A stretch of 64,000 nt of DNA, taken from assembly GCF_036046055.1 (NCBI RefSeq), contig NZ_CP107939.1, positions 5,828,001-5,892,000 of the forward strand, in the 5' to 3' direction. The notes under the pieces were generated by a model that saw only the letters and a list, made by a program, of their open reading frames with translations, did no database searches and had not been told where the DNA came from. This DNA comes from Nocardia sp. NBC_00403 (GTDB lineage: Bacteria > Actinomycetota > Actinomycetes > Mycobacteriales > Mycobacteriaceae). Position numbers and translations under genes: made by a program. Within the stretch, counting starts at the first letter, position 1. Every line of letters begins with the position of its first letter. This document shows, piece after piece, positions 24,864 to 34,699 of the stretch.

Positions 24864-27770
24864 TTACGAGCTCTGCCCGGCCAAGCCGATCGCCACTTGG
24901 ACCCGCGACTGCAGATTCAGCTTCGTCAGAATGCTGGAGACGTGTGACTGCACAGTGCGCGGGGACAGGAACATCCTGGTCGCGATATCGGAATTCGACC
25001 GTCCCTGCGCAATCAGCGCGACGACCTTCCTCTCGGTTGGCGTCAGCGCATCCCAGCCCGTCTTGGGCCGGTTGCGGGGCCCGCGGCGACCGCGCCGTAT
25101 CCCGAAATCGCGTAGACGTGCCTCGGCCCGCGCAATGTCCCATTCGGCCTCGAAGCGGGTGTACAGTTCGATCGCTCTTTCCAGTGCCGACCGAGCCTCG
25201 TCCAGTCGGCCATTGCTCGCGAGCAAGACGGCGAGGTTTTCGTTCGCCTGTCCTTCATACCAAGGCCGACCGGCACACCGGAATGACTCTACGGCCTCGG
25301 CTACAAGTTCGATGCTGCTCTCGGCCAGCCCACGGCACAACGCCGCAGTCGCGTGGCGACTGTGTGTGAAGTAACGCGCTTCCAGCGCTTCCGCAGCGGC
25401 GGTGACCTTGCTGGCAATATCGAGCCTGTTGGTCATAACTGCCAGCCGCGCCAGATCCGGATACAGCGGATACACCGCGACGGAAGCCGCCGGTTCGGCG
25501 AGTTCATCGCAGATGTCCGACGCCGCTTCCAGCGCCTGATCCGGACGGCCTTGGGCCTCGCACACCAGCGCATGGACCCAGGGACGCAGATGGCGAGAAT
25601 TGCGACTGCCCAGCCGGTCGTCTGGTGTAGGGAGCGACTCGGGAGCACCGATGAAGGTGCCACGGCGCACTGCAACGAGAGCGACAAAGCACTCGGTGGC
25701 TGCGGCATATCCGAAGATGTCCGGTCCGTCCTGGCAGATTCGGACATCGGCGAGGGCGTCGTCCCAGCGGCCTTCCAAGTAGTGCATGCGCGCCAAATCC
25801 AGCCGAATGGACCCGAGATACATCCCGGAGGTGCTTTCGCTCAATCGAATTGCCAGTGTGAACGTCTTCTCTGCCGCCGCGTACTGGTCGAGCTCGGTCA
25901 GGCACCGACCGCTCAGCGAGTACGGGTCGATGTTGGAAAGTCGCCGGCGGCCACTGTGTTCGTAGCTTCGAACCAGCCGATCGCCGAGTTCCTGCGCTTC
26001 ACCGAGAAATCCCTGGTGATACCGCAGTAGGCCAAGCGCAAAGGCACCCAGTCCCCACGCGATGGGCTCCGCGCAGGCTTCACCAGTCGAAATCGCCAAT
26101 GCCGACGCGTCTTCGACGATATCTCGGCGCCTGAGAAGCAGATAGGACAAGGCGCGGAACCCGTGATACTGGCCCTGTTGTAACGGCGTGAGGCCAGGCC
26201 GGGCAAGGACGGATTCGGCGACAGCGACGGCAGCGGCCACGTTTCCTTGGGCGAAGCACGCGTGAGCCAACAGCCAGTGGAGCTGATTGCTGGCCGCTGG
26301 TTCCTGACCTGCCGAGGCGGCATCGTCCGACAATGTCCGCCGCGCTACTACCTCTGCCTTGCCAGGATTTCCGCTCCACAACAGCGCCCTGACATGCCAC
26401 AGTCGCAGCACATCGCAGCGTGCGGTGTCCAGCGTCGGAGACCCGATGGCCTGATCGAGCAGACCTACTGCCAGCTCAGGAGCGCGAACCGTCAGTCTCT
26501 CCGCAACTTCGATCAGCCAGTCCAAACTGCCACTATCCAGCGGCGCATCGCCTGCCAGCAGATAGGTCGCGACGCGCTCGACCGGCGCCTCCATCGACAT
26601 CAAGACACGCGCCGCCCGCAACTGCAGCGTCGTGCGTGTCGACGGCGGGAGTTGATCGGCCAGAACTTGGCGGATCAGATCGTGCCGGAATACCAAGTCC
26701 GAACCGGCACGAACCAGGATTCCCGCCTCGACCGCCACACTGATGACGTTCCACACGTCGATGAGTGCCGCTCCAAGCACCGACGACAGCTCGATCGCCT
26801 CGACACCTGGCCCCAAGGCCGCCGCCATAGGCAGAACCTGCCGTGACTGCGCAGGTAGATAATCCAGCCTGCGCACAATCACATCGGTCAGCGATTCAGG
26901 CAGCCGGATTTCACCAGGTCCTTTTGCCTTGAATGTCGCTGGGTCGGGTCTGATCTCGCCGAGTTCGATCAAGCCGGCCTGCATCAATCCAGCCACCAGT
27001 TCGATGACGTACAGCGGATTTCCGGCAGCACCCGAGACGGCGGCGGACAACCGCGGTCCGGCGGGCAAGCCGAGGGAGTCTTCCACTAACGCGGCCACTT
27101 CCGCATCGTTCATCGGACCGAGCCGCAGCTGCTCTGCACCCCACGACTCGAATTGACCGAGCACGCATGACAGACTCTTATCGCGCGGTAACGGCCGAAG
27201 CGCGAGAACTATCGAAAGTGAAAGCTCACCAACGGATTCGCCTAGGCGCTGCAACGTCAGCAGACTCGACGGATCGGCCCATTGCACATCATCCAAGATC
27301 AACACTGTGGGCCCCGACCTGCAACTGTCCTTGAAGGCCGTAACCAAGGACTCGACCATCGCCATCTCTTGACCGATCGCCACGCTGTCGGGGTTCATGT
27401 CCGGTCGTACAGTTACCGGGGGGCGCTCGCCTGAAGCCGCTGCGATGGCGCTCAGAGTGGCGAACGGTACGCGCTGTTCGAGCTCTTTGGCTTCGCCGCG
27501 AAGAACTCTCACACCGCGCGCGGTCGCCACTCGCGTGGCCGCCGCCAGCAGCGCGGTCTTGCCGATGCCTGGTTCGCCTTCGAGAATGACAATCCCGCCA
27601 CGCCCTGTCGTCGTTCTTCGCATCCACCGGTCGATCCGGTCGAGTTCCTCCTTGCGACCGATCAGCTGGCCGATCAGTCCGTGCTTGCGAGTGGATTCGG
27701 GAGACACACCAACGTCGGACTGTCCCACTGGTTCGACCTGCGACGCGGTCTCGAAGTGCATTTCCATCAT
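24864..27770 (-). CDS. LuxR-family LAL regulator (third paralogue)
   Basis: 968 residues. It is full length: LIGRKEELDRID, Walker A GEPGIGKT, Walker B TVLILDDVQWADPSS, a long TPR-like region, and the C-terminal HTH (LTPTERKVVALIAQGRSNSD, then LSPRTVQSHVSSILTKLNLQ). The frame is open back to 27878, but the ATG at 27770 fits the usual distance to the LxGR motif. It is clearly paralogous to 9218-11281 and 11399-14158: the segment ATAALCRGLAESSIELVAEA matches GTALLCRGLADSKPTLVESA and GTALYCRGLADSRRDLLDAA. The remnant at 29459-29548 is closest to this copy. Confidence 0.88.
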   Translation of the reverse strand: MMEMHFETASQVEPVGQSDVGVSPESTRKHGLIGQLIGRKEELDRIDRWMRRTTTGRGGIVILEGEPGIGKTALLAAATRVATARGVRVLRGEAKELEQRVPFATLSAIAAASGERPPVTVRPDMNPDSVAIGQEMAMVESLVTAFKDSCRSGPTVLILDDVQWADPSSLLTLQRLGESVGELSLSIVLALRPLPRDKSLSCVLGQFESWGAEQLRLGPMNDAEVAALVEDSLGLPAGPRLSAAVSGAAGNPLYVIELVAGLMQAGLIELGEIRPDPATFKAKGPGEIRLPESLTDVIVRRLDYLPAQSRQVLPMAAALGPGVEAIELSSVLGAALIDVWNVISVAVEAGILVRAGSDLVFRHDLIRQVLADQLPPSTRTTLQLRAARVLMSMEAPVERVATYLLAGDAPLDSGSLDWLIEVAERLTVRAPELAVGLLDQAIGSPTLDTARCDVLRLWHVRALLWSGNPGKAEVVARRTLSDDAASAGQEPAASNQLHWLLAHACFAQGNVAAAVAVAESVLARPGLTPLQQGQYHGFRALSYLLLRRRDIVEDASALAISTGEACAEPIAWGLGAFALGLLRYHQGFLGEAQELGDRLVRSYEHSGRRRLSNIDPYSLSGRCLTELDQYAAAEKTFTLAIRLSESTSGMYLGSIRLDLARMHYLEGRWDDALADVRICQDGPDIFGYAAATECFVALVAVRRGTFIGAPESLPTPDDRLGSRNSRHLRPWVHALVCEAQGRPDQALEAASDICDELAEPAASVAVYPLYPDLARLAVMTNRLDIASKVTAAAEALEARYFTHSRHATAALCRGLAESSIELVAEAVESFRCAGRPWYEGQANENLAVLLASNGRLDEARSALERAIELYTRFEAEWDIARAEARLRDFGIRRGRRGPRNRPKTGWDALTPTERKVVALIAQGRSNSDIATRMFLSPRTVQSHVSSILTKLNLQSRVQVAIGLAGQSS

Positions 27771-27878
27771 GTCTACTGCCTGGGAATCGAGAGGCCAATC
27801 AGCTTCTTGTGGGCAAAATGGGCCCGCCCGTGGGCAACCCCTGACCTGTCCGCGACCTGTCGAGAACATGACGGTCAC

Positions 27879-28150
27879 GTGAATGCAATGGGTGGAGAGG
27901 ACATTTCGACCAGATCCCCTACCTCACCGACATCGGCTGCCTCCCCTCTTCCCGCTCGGTTCATTCTGGTTCGCGATCACAACCTCCGAGCGGCACTTAC
28001 AACGCCGAGCTTCGCGCTCGAACGGAATCGCAGCGGGCCGGGCAAGCGTCCAAGTGTCTCGCACTGACATCGATGGCGCTGCGACACCATTGTGACTTCT
28101 ATGCCAAATCGGAAAGGACCTGGTTCATTTCTGATCCTGCTGGAGGTATG
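27879..28150. other. Intergenic region between divergent LuxR and TetR genes
   Basis: 272 bp after the end of the open frame, nearly 400 bp from the preferred LuxR start. No coding frame is convincing. It should carry the promoters of both divergent regulators. The only recognisable site is the operator at its right end (28151-28170). Confidence 0.5.
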
Positions 28151-28170
28151 CTGATCTACCAGTAGGTCAG
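28151..28170. promoter_or_regulatory. Probable TetR operator
   Basis: Imperfect palindrome: CTGATCTA, 4 nt, TAGGTCAG (one mismatch in 8-bp arms), 43 bp upstream of the tetR start. A similar half-conserved copy (CTGACCTA, 4 nt, AAAGTCAG) lies at 29206-29225 beside an inverted tetR remnant. Conservation in both places supports a real binding site for autoregulation. Confidence 0.55.
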
Positions 28171-28212
28171 ATTCTCATCAGTACTCGCCCGATAGTCAAG
28201 GGGTAACCGACG

Positions 28213-28827
28213 ATGACGCCACGCCCCGTGAGCGGCGACAGCAGCACCCGGTCGCACATCCTCGACGCAGCCGAACGACTCGTGCAGAGTCGCGGGTTCA
28301 ACGGATTCAGTTACGCGGACATCGCCGCCGAACTGTCGATCTCCAAACCCGCTCTGCACTATCACTTTCCAGGCAAGGCGGGACTCGGCCTGGCACTCAT
28401 CCGACGGTACGAGCACCGCTTCTTCGAGGCACTGTCGGCCGTCGACGAGCAGAGCGCTCCTCAGCGGCTCGAATACTATGCGAGCCTGTATATCGGCGTC
28501 CTGCGCGAACAACGAATGTGCTTGTGCGGCATGCTCGCTGCCGAATACACGACGTTGTCCGATCCGATGCAGAGGTCGGTGGTCCATTTCTTCGACCGAA
28601 ACGAAGCATGGCTCTCCGAAGTTCTGACACAGGGCAGGAGAGAAGGCACGCTCACCTTCGCCGGATCGCCGCACCAGAGGGCGCACGTCATCATTGGCTC
28701 TCTTGAAGGAGCGATGCTCGTCTCCCGACTATACGGCAATCTCGACATTCTGCAGACGACAGCGACCCATCTGCTGATGGGACTCGCACCCGTCACTGCG
28801 GGTGAAATCACCAGCTCCACAATGTGA
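28213..28827 (+). CDS. TetR/AcrR-family transcriptional repressor
   Basis: 204 residues. The N-terminal HTH is standard: HILDAAERLVQSRGFNGFSY, ADIAAELSISKPALHYHFPG. The C-terminal ligand-binding part includes CLCGMLAAEYTTLSDPMQ, as in TetR subfamilies that control exporters or reductases. It probably represses its own promoter through the palindrome at 28151-28170. The gene normally divergent to it seems to have been lost. Just downstream lies an inverted remnant of a second tetR gene fused to a ribD-like remnant. Confidence 0.88.
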   Translation: MTPRPVSGDSSTRSHILDAAERLVQSRGFNGFSYADIAAELSISKPALHYHFPGKAGLGLALIRRYEHRFFEALSAVDEQSAPQRLEYYASLYIGVLREQRMCLCGMLAAEYTTLSDPMQRSVVHFFDRNEAWLSEVLTQGRREGTLTFAGSPHQRAHVIIGSLEGAMLVSRLYGNLDILQTTATHLLMGLAPVTAGEITSSTM

Positions 28828-28969
28828 TTCGTGACGCTCGAGTTCCTTGGCGACGACACGACAGCACCGCGTGTTTCATCCCGGTCCCAATGATGGGCGC
28901 CCGGTCGTCACTCGGCCGGAGCCTCCCGCAGGGCCGAAACTGATACGTTGACGGCCAAGTCGCATCCGC

Positions 28970-29225
28970 CGATCCAGTGGCGTCGATCGGCGCACCACCC
29001 GCGTTGTCGTACAGCCGGATTCCCGCACCGAGCAGGACCGGTGCTATGTACAAATCCGATTCATCGGCCAGACCCAGTTCGAGTTGAACCCGCGACTCTG
29101 CACGAGCCGTTCGGCTGCGTCGAGGATGTGCTGTTGTCTCTGTTCGAGGGGCGTGGCGTCATGGTCGATCAACTCCTTGACTATCGGGCGAGCACCGACC
29201 AGAATCTGACCTACTAGAAAGTCAG
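28970..29225 (-). pseudogene. Inverted tetR 5' remnant fused to a RibD-C (dihydrofolate-reductase-like) remnant
   Basis: 29075-29225 is a diverged inverted copy of the operator and first codons of the tetR at 28213. The minus strand gives MTPRP, then after one frame change HILDAAERLVQSRGFN. Directly joined to it the minus strand encodes LELGLADESDLYIAPVLLGA, then GIRLYDNAGGAPID, the C-terminal signature of RibD-C/dihydrofolate-reductase-family proteins. Both genes have lost most of their length. The junction shows a deletion that fused the start of one gene to the end of another. Confidence 0.65.
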
Positions 29226-29458
29226 TGCTCTCCCGGCGATCGAAACGAAATGCAGGTTTTCAGTCTCGCGGACCAAGCGGCGGCCCACCGACCCCGCATT
29301 GATGTCTGTGTAAGGCGTGCGAATGGGCCGGCTGTCGAGAGTGATCCCGACACTGCGCGAGGCGCCGTTGGTCCGGGTGCTGTCAGGTGTTCGTTCATGC
29401 GCGAACCCGCTCATATGAGGAGGAAGTGGGTGAGGCAGCAGACGTCGGTGGAGTAGCA

Positions 29459-29548
29459 GTGCGGACGCACGTCTCGAGCATTCTGGCGAAGCTGAACCTG
29501 CAGTCGCGGGTTCAGGTGGCGATTGGTCTGACTCGTCAGAGTTCTTGA
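29459..29548 (+). pseudogene. LuxR HTH C-terminal remnant
   Basis: A 29-codon frame encodes VRTHVSSILAKLNLQSRVQV and AIGLTRQSS, then stop. The regulator at 24864 ends VQSHVSSILTKLNLQSRVQV and AIGLAGQSS, so this is the tail of a lost close paralogue. The preceding HTH helices are missing. Confidence 0.75.
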
Positions 29549-29608
29549 TGACCAATGTCGAAAGTGATTTGGCCCATTCCCACCCGGTCACAAATGGGCC
29601 AATCAGCG

Positions 29609-30064
29609 TCAGCCGGATGATCGGGAAACTATCAAGTCCGGTTCGTCGGGAGGCCGCGCGGAAAGCGTCAACACCATGTTCTCCACACCGTTCAACCGGC
29701 GCTGGCGCTTACGCACGATCTGCGGCTCGAAACTCCCGCCCCGATCACGTGGCACGTCGATCTCCACCGGCCCGACATCGGTCACCACCGTCTTAGACCG
29801 AGTTCCGTTGCGGGAGTTACCCGTTCCGCGACCCGCCGCGTCGCTATGGCCATAGCCGAGATGGTCGGTGATCTCGCCATCGAGAGCGGATTCGACCACC
29901 ATTTTGGTCAGCTGCCGCAGCAGACCGCCCTCACCGGTCAGCTGCAGCCCGCTCGCGCGGGCTTGGGCCACCAGCTGGCCAAGGGCCACGTCGAGGTCCA
30001 CCACATCGGCGATTACCTCTGGTATTGCGAACTCGATTTGCGTCCTTCGGCTGCCGACCGTCAT
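29609..30064 (-). mobile_element. IS256-family transposase, N-terminal fragment
   Basis: The minus strand encodes the beginning of an IS256-type (Mutator-like) transposase: LLRQLTKMVVESALDGEITD, HLGYGHSDAAGRGTGNSRNG, TRSKTVVTDVGPVEIDVPRD and RRLNGVENMVLTLSA. It breaks off before the DDE catalytic region, so it is not functional. The LuxR remnant abuts its truncated 3' side. No inverted repeats were found. Confidence 0.8.
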
Positions 30065-30323
30065 GTATCTCACGACCAGCTCCGCCACCGCCGGACTGAC
30101 CGCAACGATCATGTCGCCAAATCGGCACCAGCGCGGTCAACAGCAACCCAGCGCCGCCGTCAAGCCGGCCCATGCGGGCATGCCCAATCGAATCCCCAGC
30201 AGTGGAACCGAAACGCATACAAGCACTCCGGGCATGGTGCGCCGCAATGGGAGTCCTGTAGTCAACCAATTGTCCTGCCGCTGTTGAACATCCAGAGCCT
30301 AGCTCCCGCTCACGACACACACC

Positions 30324-31256
30324 TCAAACAACCGTCCTCACGTGCCAGAGCTCTGGAAAAAGCGTGACGTCCACAACCTTCCGCAGATAGGTCACGCCGC
30401 TCGTTCCGCCGGTCCCCCGCTTGAAACCGATGATGCGTTCGACTGTCGTCACGTGACGGAAGCGCCATTGCCGCAACATATCCTCGAGGTCGACGAGTTG
30501 CTCGGCCATCGCATACAGCTCCCAGTGTTTCTGCGGCTTGCGATACACCTCGATCCACGCATCTTCAACCGTTTGGTCGTGCTGCGTCGGCTGCGCCCAA
30601 TCTCGCTCGAGCCGCGCGGGCGCAATCGGAAATCCGCGCCGAGCGAGCAGGCGGATCACTTCGTCGTACAACGACGGCGCGTCGAGCATCGCGCGCACTT
30701 GCGCGAGGACCTCCGGCCTGTCCGCATGCGGACGGAGCAGGTGTGAGTTCTTGTTGCCGAGCAGAAATTCGAGCTGCCGATACTGATAGGACTGGAATCC
30801 AGACGACTGCGCGAGATACGGCCGTATCGCCGAGTACTCCGACGGCGTCAGCGTGGCGAGCACGTTCCACGCCTGGACGAGCTGCTCGAAGATCCGCGCC
30901 ACCCGAGCGAGCACCTTCAACGCGGGTGACAGCTCGTCGCGATGGATCGCCTCGAGTGCCACACGAAGCTCGTGAAGTACAAGCTTCATCCACAGCTCGG
31001 TCGTCTGATGCTGGATGATGAACAGCAGCTCGTTGGGATCCGGCGACAGCGGTTGCTGTGCGCTCAGGATCGCCCCGAGAGACAGATAGTCGCCGTAGCT
31101 CATCGCATTCGGAAAATCGAGTGTCGCGTTGTCGGCGCCGACGGGCTGGTCGGCGCCGCTTGGCATGCGCGGCGTTCCGTATCTGGTGTGCTCGCCCGAG
31201 GACGGGCAGCTCACCGATGCGCCGTCGCCGCGCGGTCGCATCCGGGCAGAATTCAC
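30324..31256 (-). CDS. kynA: Tryptophan 2,3-dioxygenase
   Basis: About 310 residues. Family motifs are intact: [20 protein letters not shown] (substrate-binding His), [39 protein letters not shown] (heme-ligand His) and [11 protein letters not shown]. The enzyme opens the indole ring of L-tryptophan with O2 to give N-formylkynurenine, the first step of the kynurenine pathway, in the cytoplasm. An ATG at 31271 is in frame, but GGAGG lies just inside that start and 8 bp before the GTG at 31256, so the GTG is preferred. No other kynurenine gene is nearby, so the gene looks displaced from its pathway. Confidence 0.9.
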   Translation of the reverse strand: MNSARMRPRGDGASVSCPSSGEHTRYGTPRMPSGADQPVGADNATLDFPNAMSYGDYLSLGAILSAQQPLSPDPNELLFIIQHQTTELWMKLVLHELRVALEAIHRDELSPALKVLARVARIFEQLVQAWNVLATLTPSEYSAIRPYLAQSSGFQSYQYRQLEFLLGNKNSHLLRPHADRPEVLAQVRAMLDAPSLYDEVIRLLARRGFPIAPARLERDWAQPTQHDQTVEDAWIEVYRKPQKHWELYAMAEQLVDLEDMLRQWRFRHVTTVERIIGFKRGTGGTSGVTYLRKVVDVTLFPELWHVRTVV

Positions 31257-31271
31257 GATCGTGTCCTCCAT

Positions 31272-31740
31272 GAATCAAACTGCGAATGATCGAAATTCGA
31301 GTGCACCGCCCGCCGGTGACGCGAGCGCACACACCCAGCCGTAGGCCAAAGTGCTCGTCGGACGCGAAATGCCCTGTGCCAGACGGTGATCGCCACAGTC
31401 CCAGGAACAACCCATTTCCCCGTATTCAAAGCCAAATGCGATGGCAATTTCAGGGTCGCCCGACCTGTCGGCGTCGATACGCTTCATTGTTCGAGTGGGC
31501 CGACGCGAGCTCGGGAAATTTTCGCCTCGATCGAATTCTGTTGTAGCGCAATCAAACGCTAGGAGCATGCCTGGAAGCTCAACCCCTACGCGGTCGCCGA
31601 AGTTGCCTGGGCACCGCTCGGGTGCGAGATCTCGCAAGCAGCCGAGGCCTCCTTTCTCACCTATCGGCGTCACCGAGACTAGGAAAACCGGAATGGTGAG
31701 ACATCCGCCATACTGCGGAACGCAGGAACGTAGCCAGGCA
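31272..31740. other. Stretch without an identifiable gene
   Basis: About 470 bp between tryptophan dioxygenase and the mqnA remnant. A plus-strand piece at about 31570-31680 (KLNPYAVAEVAWAPLGCEIS) looks protein-like but has no start and no recognised family. Nothing else is supported. Confidence 0.35.
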
Positions 31741-32440
31741 ACCGGCAGCGACACAGCCCGGTCCGACGGGCGAACTCGGCGACGCCGTCGCGCTGCCACT
31801 GGTCGGACGAAAGTCCAGCGCCGCCGTGTAGTAACGACGCAGCGTGGCTTCGTCCACCGTCTCCCACAGAGCAACCTCACGGCAGATCTCCTCGAGCGCC
31901 ACATCGCGTGGCGTGAGCAGGTCGCGATGGACCGCGTGAACGATCTCGAGATGACGGTCCAGGAAGACCGCCGCGCGGCGACAACCGCGAACACGAACGG
32001 CAAACCCGTCCAGTCATGCCACATTCGGCCGAGATCGTAGACATAACGGCCTCGGCGGGCCGCTTCACCGGCCGCACTCGAGGCGACATCGCCGATGATC
32101 ACTGCTCCCGTGGCGACCCGCACCATCGCCTCCACGTCCGGCGAACATGTCACATACCGGCATCGGACACCGACGGCTTCACGCAGCAAGAGTTGCGCCA
32201 ACTGCACGGACGTACGGCTGGTACTTCCGAGCGCGGCCGTCGCACCGTCCAGATCCTCCACCGGCACTGTGCTGATGATCAGACACGAAATCACCGGCCC
32301 GTTGCAGCCCACTGCAATGCCCGAGAACGCGGTCAGATCGTCGGCATGCCAGAGGAACTCGAATGCGCTGATCGGACCGATGTCGAGTCGATCGGTCGCG
32401 AGCGCGCCGCTGAGCCACTCCGGCGACGCAACCGTCAGAA
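31740..32440 (-). pseudogene. mqnA: MqnA (chorismate dehydratase of futalosine menaquinone pathway), frameshifted
   Basis: Minus-strand frames in succession encode VASPEWLSGALATDRLDIGP, then TSRTSVQLAQLLLREAVGVR, then DLGRMWHDWTGLPFVFAVVA. After a frame change comes ALEEICREVALWETVDEATL, and after another DGVAEFARRTGL. This is MqnA from near its N-terminus to its C-terminus with at least two frameshifts. MqnA makes 3-enolpyruvyl-benzoate from chorismate. The extreme N-terminus is also missing, so the gene is dead. Whether an intact copy exists elsewhere cannot be seen here. Confidence 0.75.
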
Positions 32441-32983
32441 CTCTCCGATGCTCCGCGGCCCGATAAGGATCTCCCGTCGTGTAGCGAGTGCTTTGTCATG
32501 TCACGGACCGACGTATGAGCCGTTCGATGTCAGCAACGAAGGGTGCACGCCTGATCGTAGGCCGCCGCAACCACACCAGGGCATTGCCAGACCCGGGAAC
32601 ACCGGACTGAAACCGCTACACGAGGGGTGCCCCGCGTTACGCCACTGCGCTCCCAAGCGGTCTCGCGAATCCGCGCAGCCCGAAATTTCCGCATTTGTGC
32701 GCATGTCTTTTCGCCCCGCGTGGCCGACCATACGGAGGTGCGGTGGAGAGCGGGCAGTTTTCCATTTGTTCACATCTGACGGGAGTTGACGCTGAATCAC
32801 TCAGGGCTGCGAAGCGAAAGGCTGCAGAGCGTGGCGTATCGGCTGGCTGTCGACCTGGATGACGTGGCACGGTTGCTAAGGAGCACTTCGCAGTGGCCGA
32901 GACGTTGTCGGGTTCGTTATCTCTTCCCAACCTCGCAACCCAGGAGCGACAGCCGACCGCCTCCCCACGCCGGGGCCCGCGAA
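32441..32983. other. Stretch without an identifiable gene
   Basis: About 540 bp between the mqnA remnant and the methyltransferase tail. Several open frames exist, but none has a start with an RBS or a recognisable domain. Likely degraded sequence. Confidence 0.35.
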
Positions 32984-33094
32984 ACCGAAACCCTGCTCGA
33001 GGCCGCCGGTTACACCGAAATCAGAACCGAGACACTCGACCTCGAACCACCCGTGGTCTGCATCCACGCCAGCAATCCGGCCGCAGCCACCTAG
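32984..33094 (+). pseudogene. SAM-methyltransferase C-terminal tail
   Basis: The plus strand encodes RETETLLEAAGYTEIRTETL, then DLEPPVVCIHASNP, then stop. This resembles the last strand-helix segment of class I methyltransferases. No SAM-binding motif lies upstream in frame. The call rests on about 35 residues. Confidence 0.3.
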
Positions 33095-33133
33095 ATGGTG
33101 GTTCACACGCGCAGCGATGCGCGGGAGGTGATG

Positions 33134-34699
33134 ATGACGAGTCAGACCCTGTACGTCGATCCGCAGGCTTTGCGGGCGAGGGCGGCGGCGTTACGCCAGA
33201 TCGGTACCGCAGCGTTACAGCGACTGGACGAGCTGCAGACCGAGTTCGCGGCGAAGGGACAGCCCTGGGGTGGTGACGCGGCGGGCCAGCAATTCGAGAA
33301 AGACGTGTTGCCACAGATAAACCAGAGCTTCTCGGTCTGCGACCAAGCAGCGCGCGCAGTGCTGCAGCTTGCCGACCAACTGGGCCAGATGGCGGATCAG
33401 TACGAGGCAGCGGATCTCGCCGGCGCCAGAGAGATTGCGAATGCAGGCGATATGGGAGGAACGTCCGGCGGTGAGCCGACTCCGGCAGCACCACTGTCAT
33501 CGCTGTCGGTGCCGCAGGCGGCGGCAGCACCGACCTGGTCGGCTTCCGCTGGCGCATCGCCCGCCCAAGTCGAATTTCCTGCCCGAGTCGAATCGCCCGC
33601 GCGAGTCGCACCGCAAACCGGACCTGAATCGCCCGTCGGTCCCTCGGGTCCAGGGGGCCCCGGCACCTCGTCAACGCAGACCGGCGGCAAGGCAGGGCCC
33701 GCACGCACGCCTTCCCGGAGTACCGGGATCGGCCCAGTCGGGCCGTCGGCGGACAACGGTCCGGCCAGTGGCCAGAACCCACCTCGCCCGCCCGGGAGCG
33801 CACCGGATGGAGGTCTCCCCGGCGGACCCGGCAAGACGCCGTCGACCACACCGGACCAGAAGGCCACCAGTGCTGCGGATGGAAAGTCGAGCGCGAAACC
33901 TGCCGGACGATCGGTCAACAAGGGCTCACGTCGGGCACAACAGTCGACCACGCCGTGGTCTCGGTCCAATGCCGGTGCGCCACAGGCGACGCCGCCGCGC
34001 CAAGCAACCGACCAGCCACAGCGGCCGGCCTCTGCTCGGCCTCGGAACGCTGAGAAGAAGCAGCCCAAGAAGCAGACAAAAACCAGCTTTGGTTCGGATC
34101 TGTTGCACGTGGGACGTGAGCTGGCCAACAGATACGGCCTGGAGGTGATCGGCTTCGACACGCCGGATCTCGATCCGGCCTCCGTCACCGAATTCGTGGC
34201 GGCCATCGACGCCGTCCTGCCTAACTACCCGGAGATCGCTCTCCGCTCGGTGCGGATTGGGCTCGCAGCAGCGCATTTGGTCGAGTTGGTGGAGCCACGA
34301 GACATACCTGGATTGGTGCTGACCTTGAACGGCGCGCTCGTGAGAGCAGCGGCGGCGCCGCCGGCCGACACCACGTTCGCCGCGACCGTGCGCGCGTTGG
34401 GCCGAGCGCTGATCGCCGCAGGCGGCGACCGCGCGGCGGCATCGACGCACCGCGTGCTGATCGGACTGTATTTGGATTCCCTGAACATCCGCGAACGCTT
34501 CGACACGATCGCGCGTGTTGTGCAGGGGTATCGGACCTGGCTGATCCGCGAAGGCAGCACGGTAAGCGAAGGTCGGCTCGACCCGATGGCCACATTGGAG
34601 GAGGGGTTTCTGTCTGTGGTGCGTGATGGCGACAGTGCGGGCAACACGGCGAAAGCCCTGCATCAGGTTATTGTTTCGGCCGCACGCCAGGCCGGTTGA
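33134..34699 (+). CDS. WXG100-type ESX-associated protein with proline-rich linker and helical C-terminus
   Basis: 521 residues. About 1-100 form a WXG100-like helical hairpin: DPQALRARAAALRQIG, then GQPWGGDAAGQQFEKDVLP with the W-G-G turn, then ADQLGQMADQYEAADLAGA. A Pro/Gly/Ser-rich linker (about 110-310) leads to a helical C-terminal domain from FGSDLLHVGRELANRYGLEV. Proteins of this layout are secreted by, or escort cargo to, type VII (ESX) systems. The ATG at 33134 (or 33131) follows GGGAGGTG. The TGA overlaps a TTG of the giant gene by 4 bp, so the two are almost certainly cotranslated partners. No ESX machinery genes are in this window. Confidence 0.8.
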   Translation: MTSQTLYVDPQALRARAAALRQIGTAALQRLDELQTEFAAKGQPWGGDAAGQQFEKDVLPQINQSFSVCDQAARAVLQLADQLGQMADQYEAADLAGAREIANAGDMGGTSGGEPTPAAPLSSLSVPQAAAAPTWSASAGASPAQVEFPARVESPARVAPQTGPESPVGPSGPGGPGTSSTQTGGKAGPARTPSRSTGIGPVGPSADNGPASGQNPPRPPGSAPDGGLPGGPGKTPSTTPDQKATSAADGKSSAKPAGRSVNKGSRRAQQSTTPWSRSNAGAPQATPPRQATDQPQRPASARPRNAEKKQPKKQTKTSFGSDLLHVGRELANRYGLEVIGFDTPDLDPASVTEFVAAIDAVLPNYPEIALRSVRIGLAAAHLVELVEPRDIPGLVLTLNGALVRAAAAPPADTTFAATVRALGRALIAAGGDRAAASTHRVLIGLYLDSLNIRERFDTIARVVQGYRTWLIREGSTVSEGRLDPMATLEEGFLSVVRDGDSAGNTAKALHQVIVSAARQAG

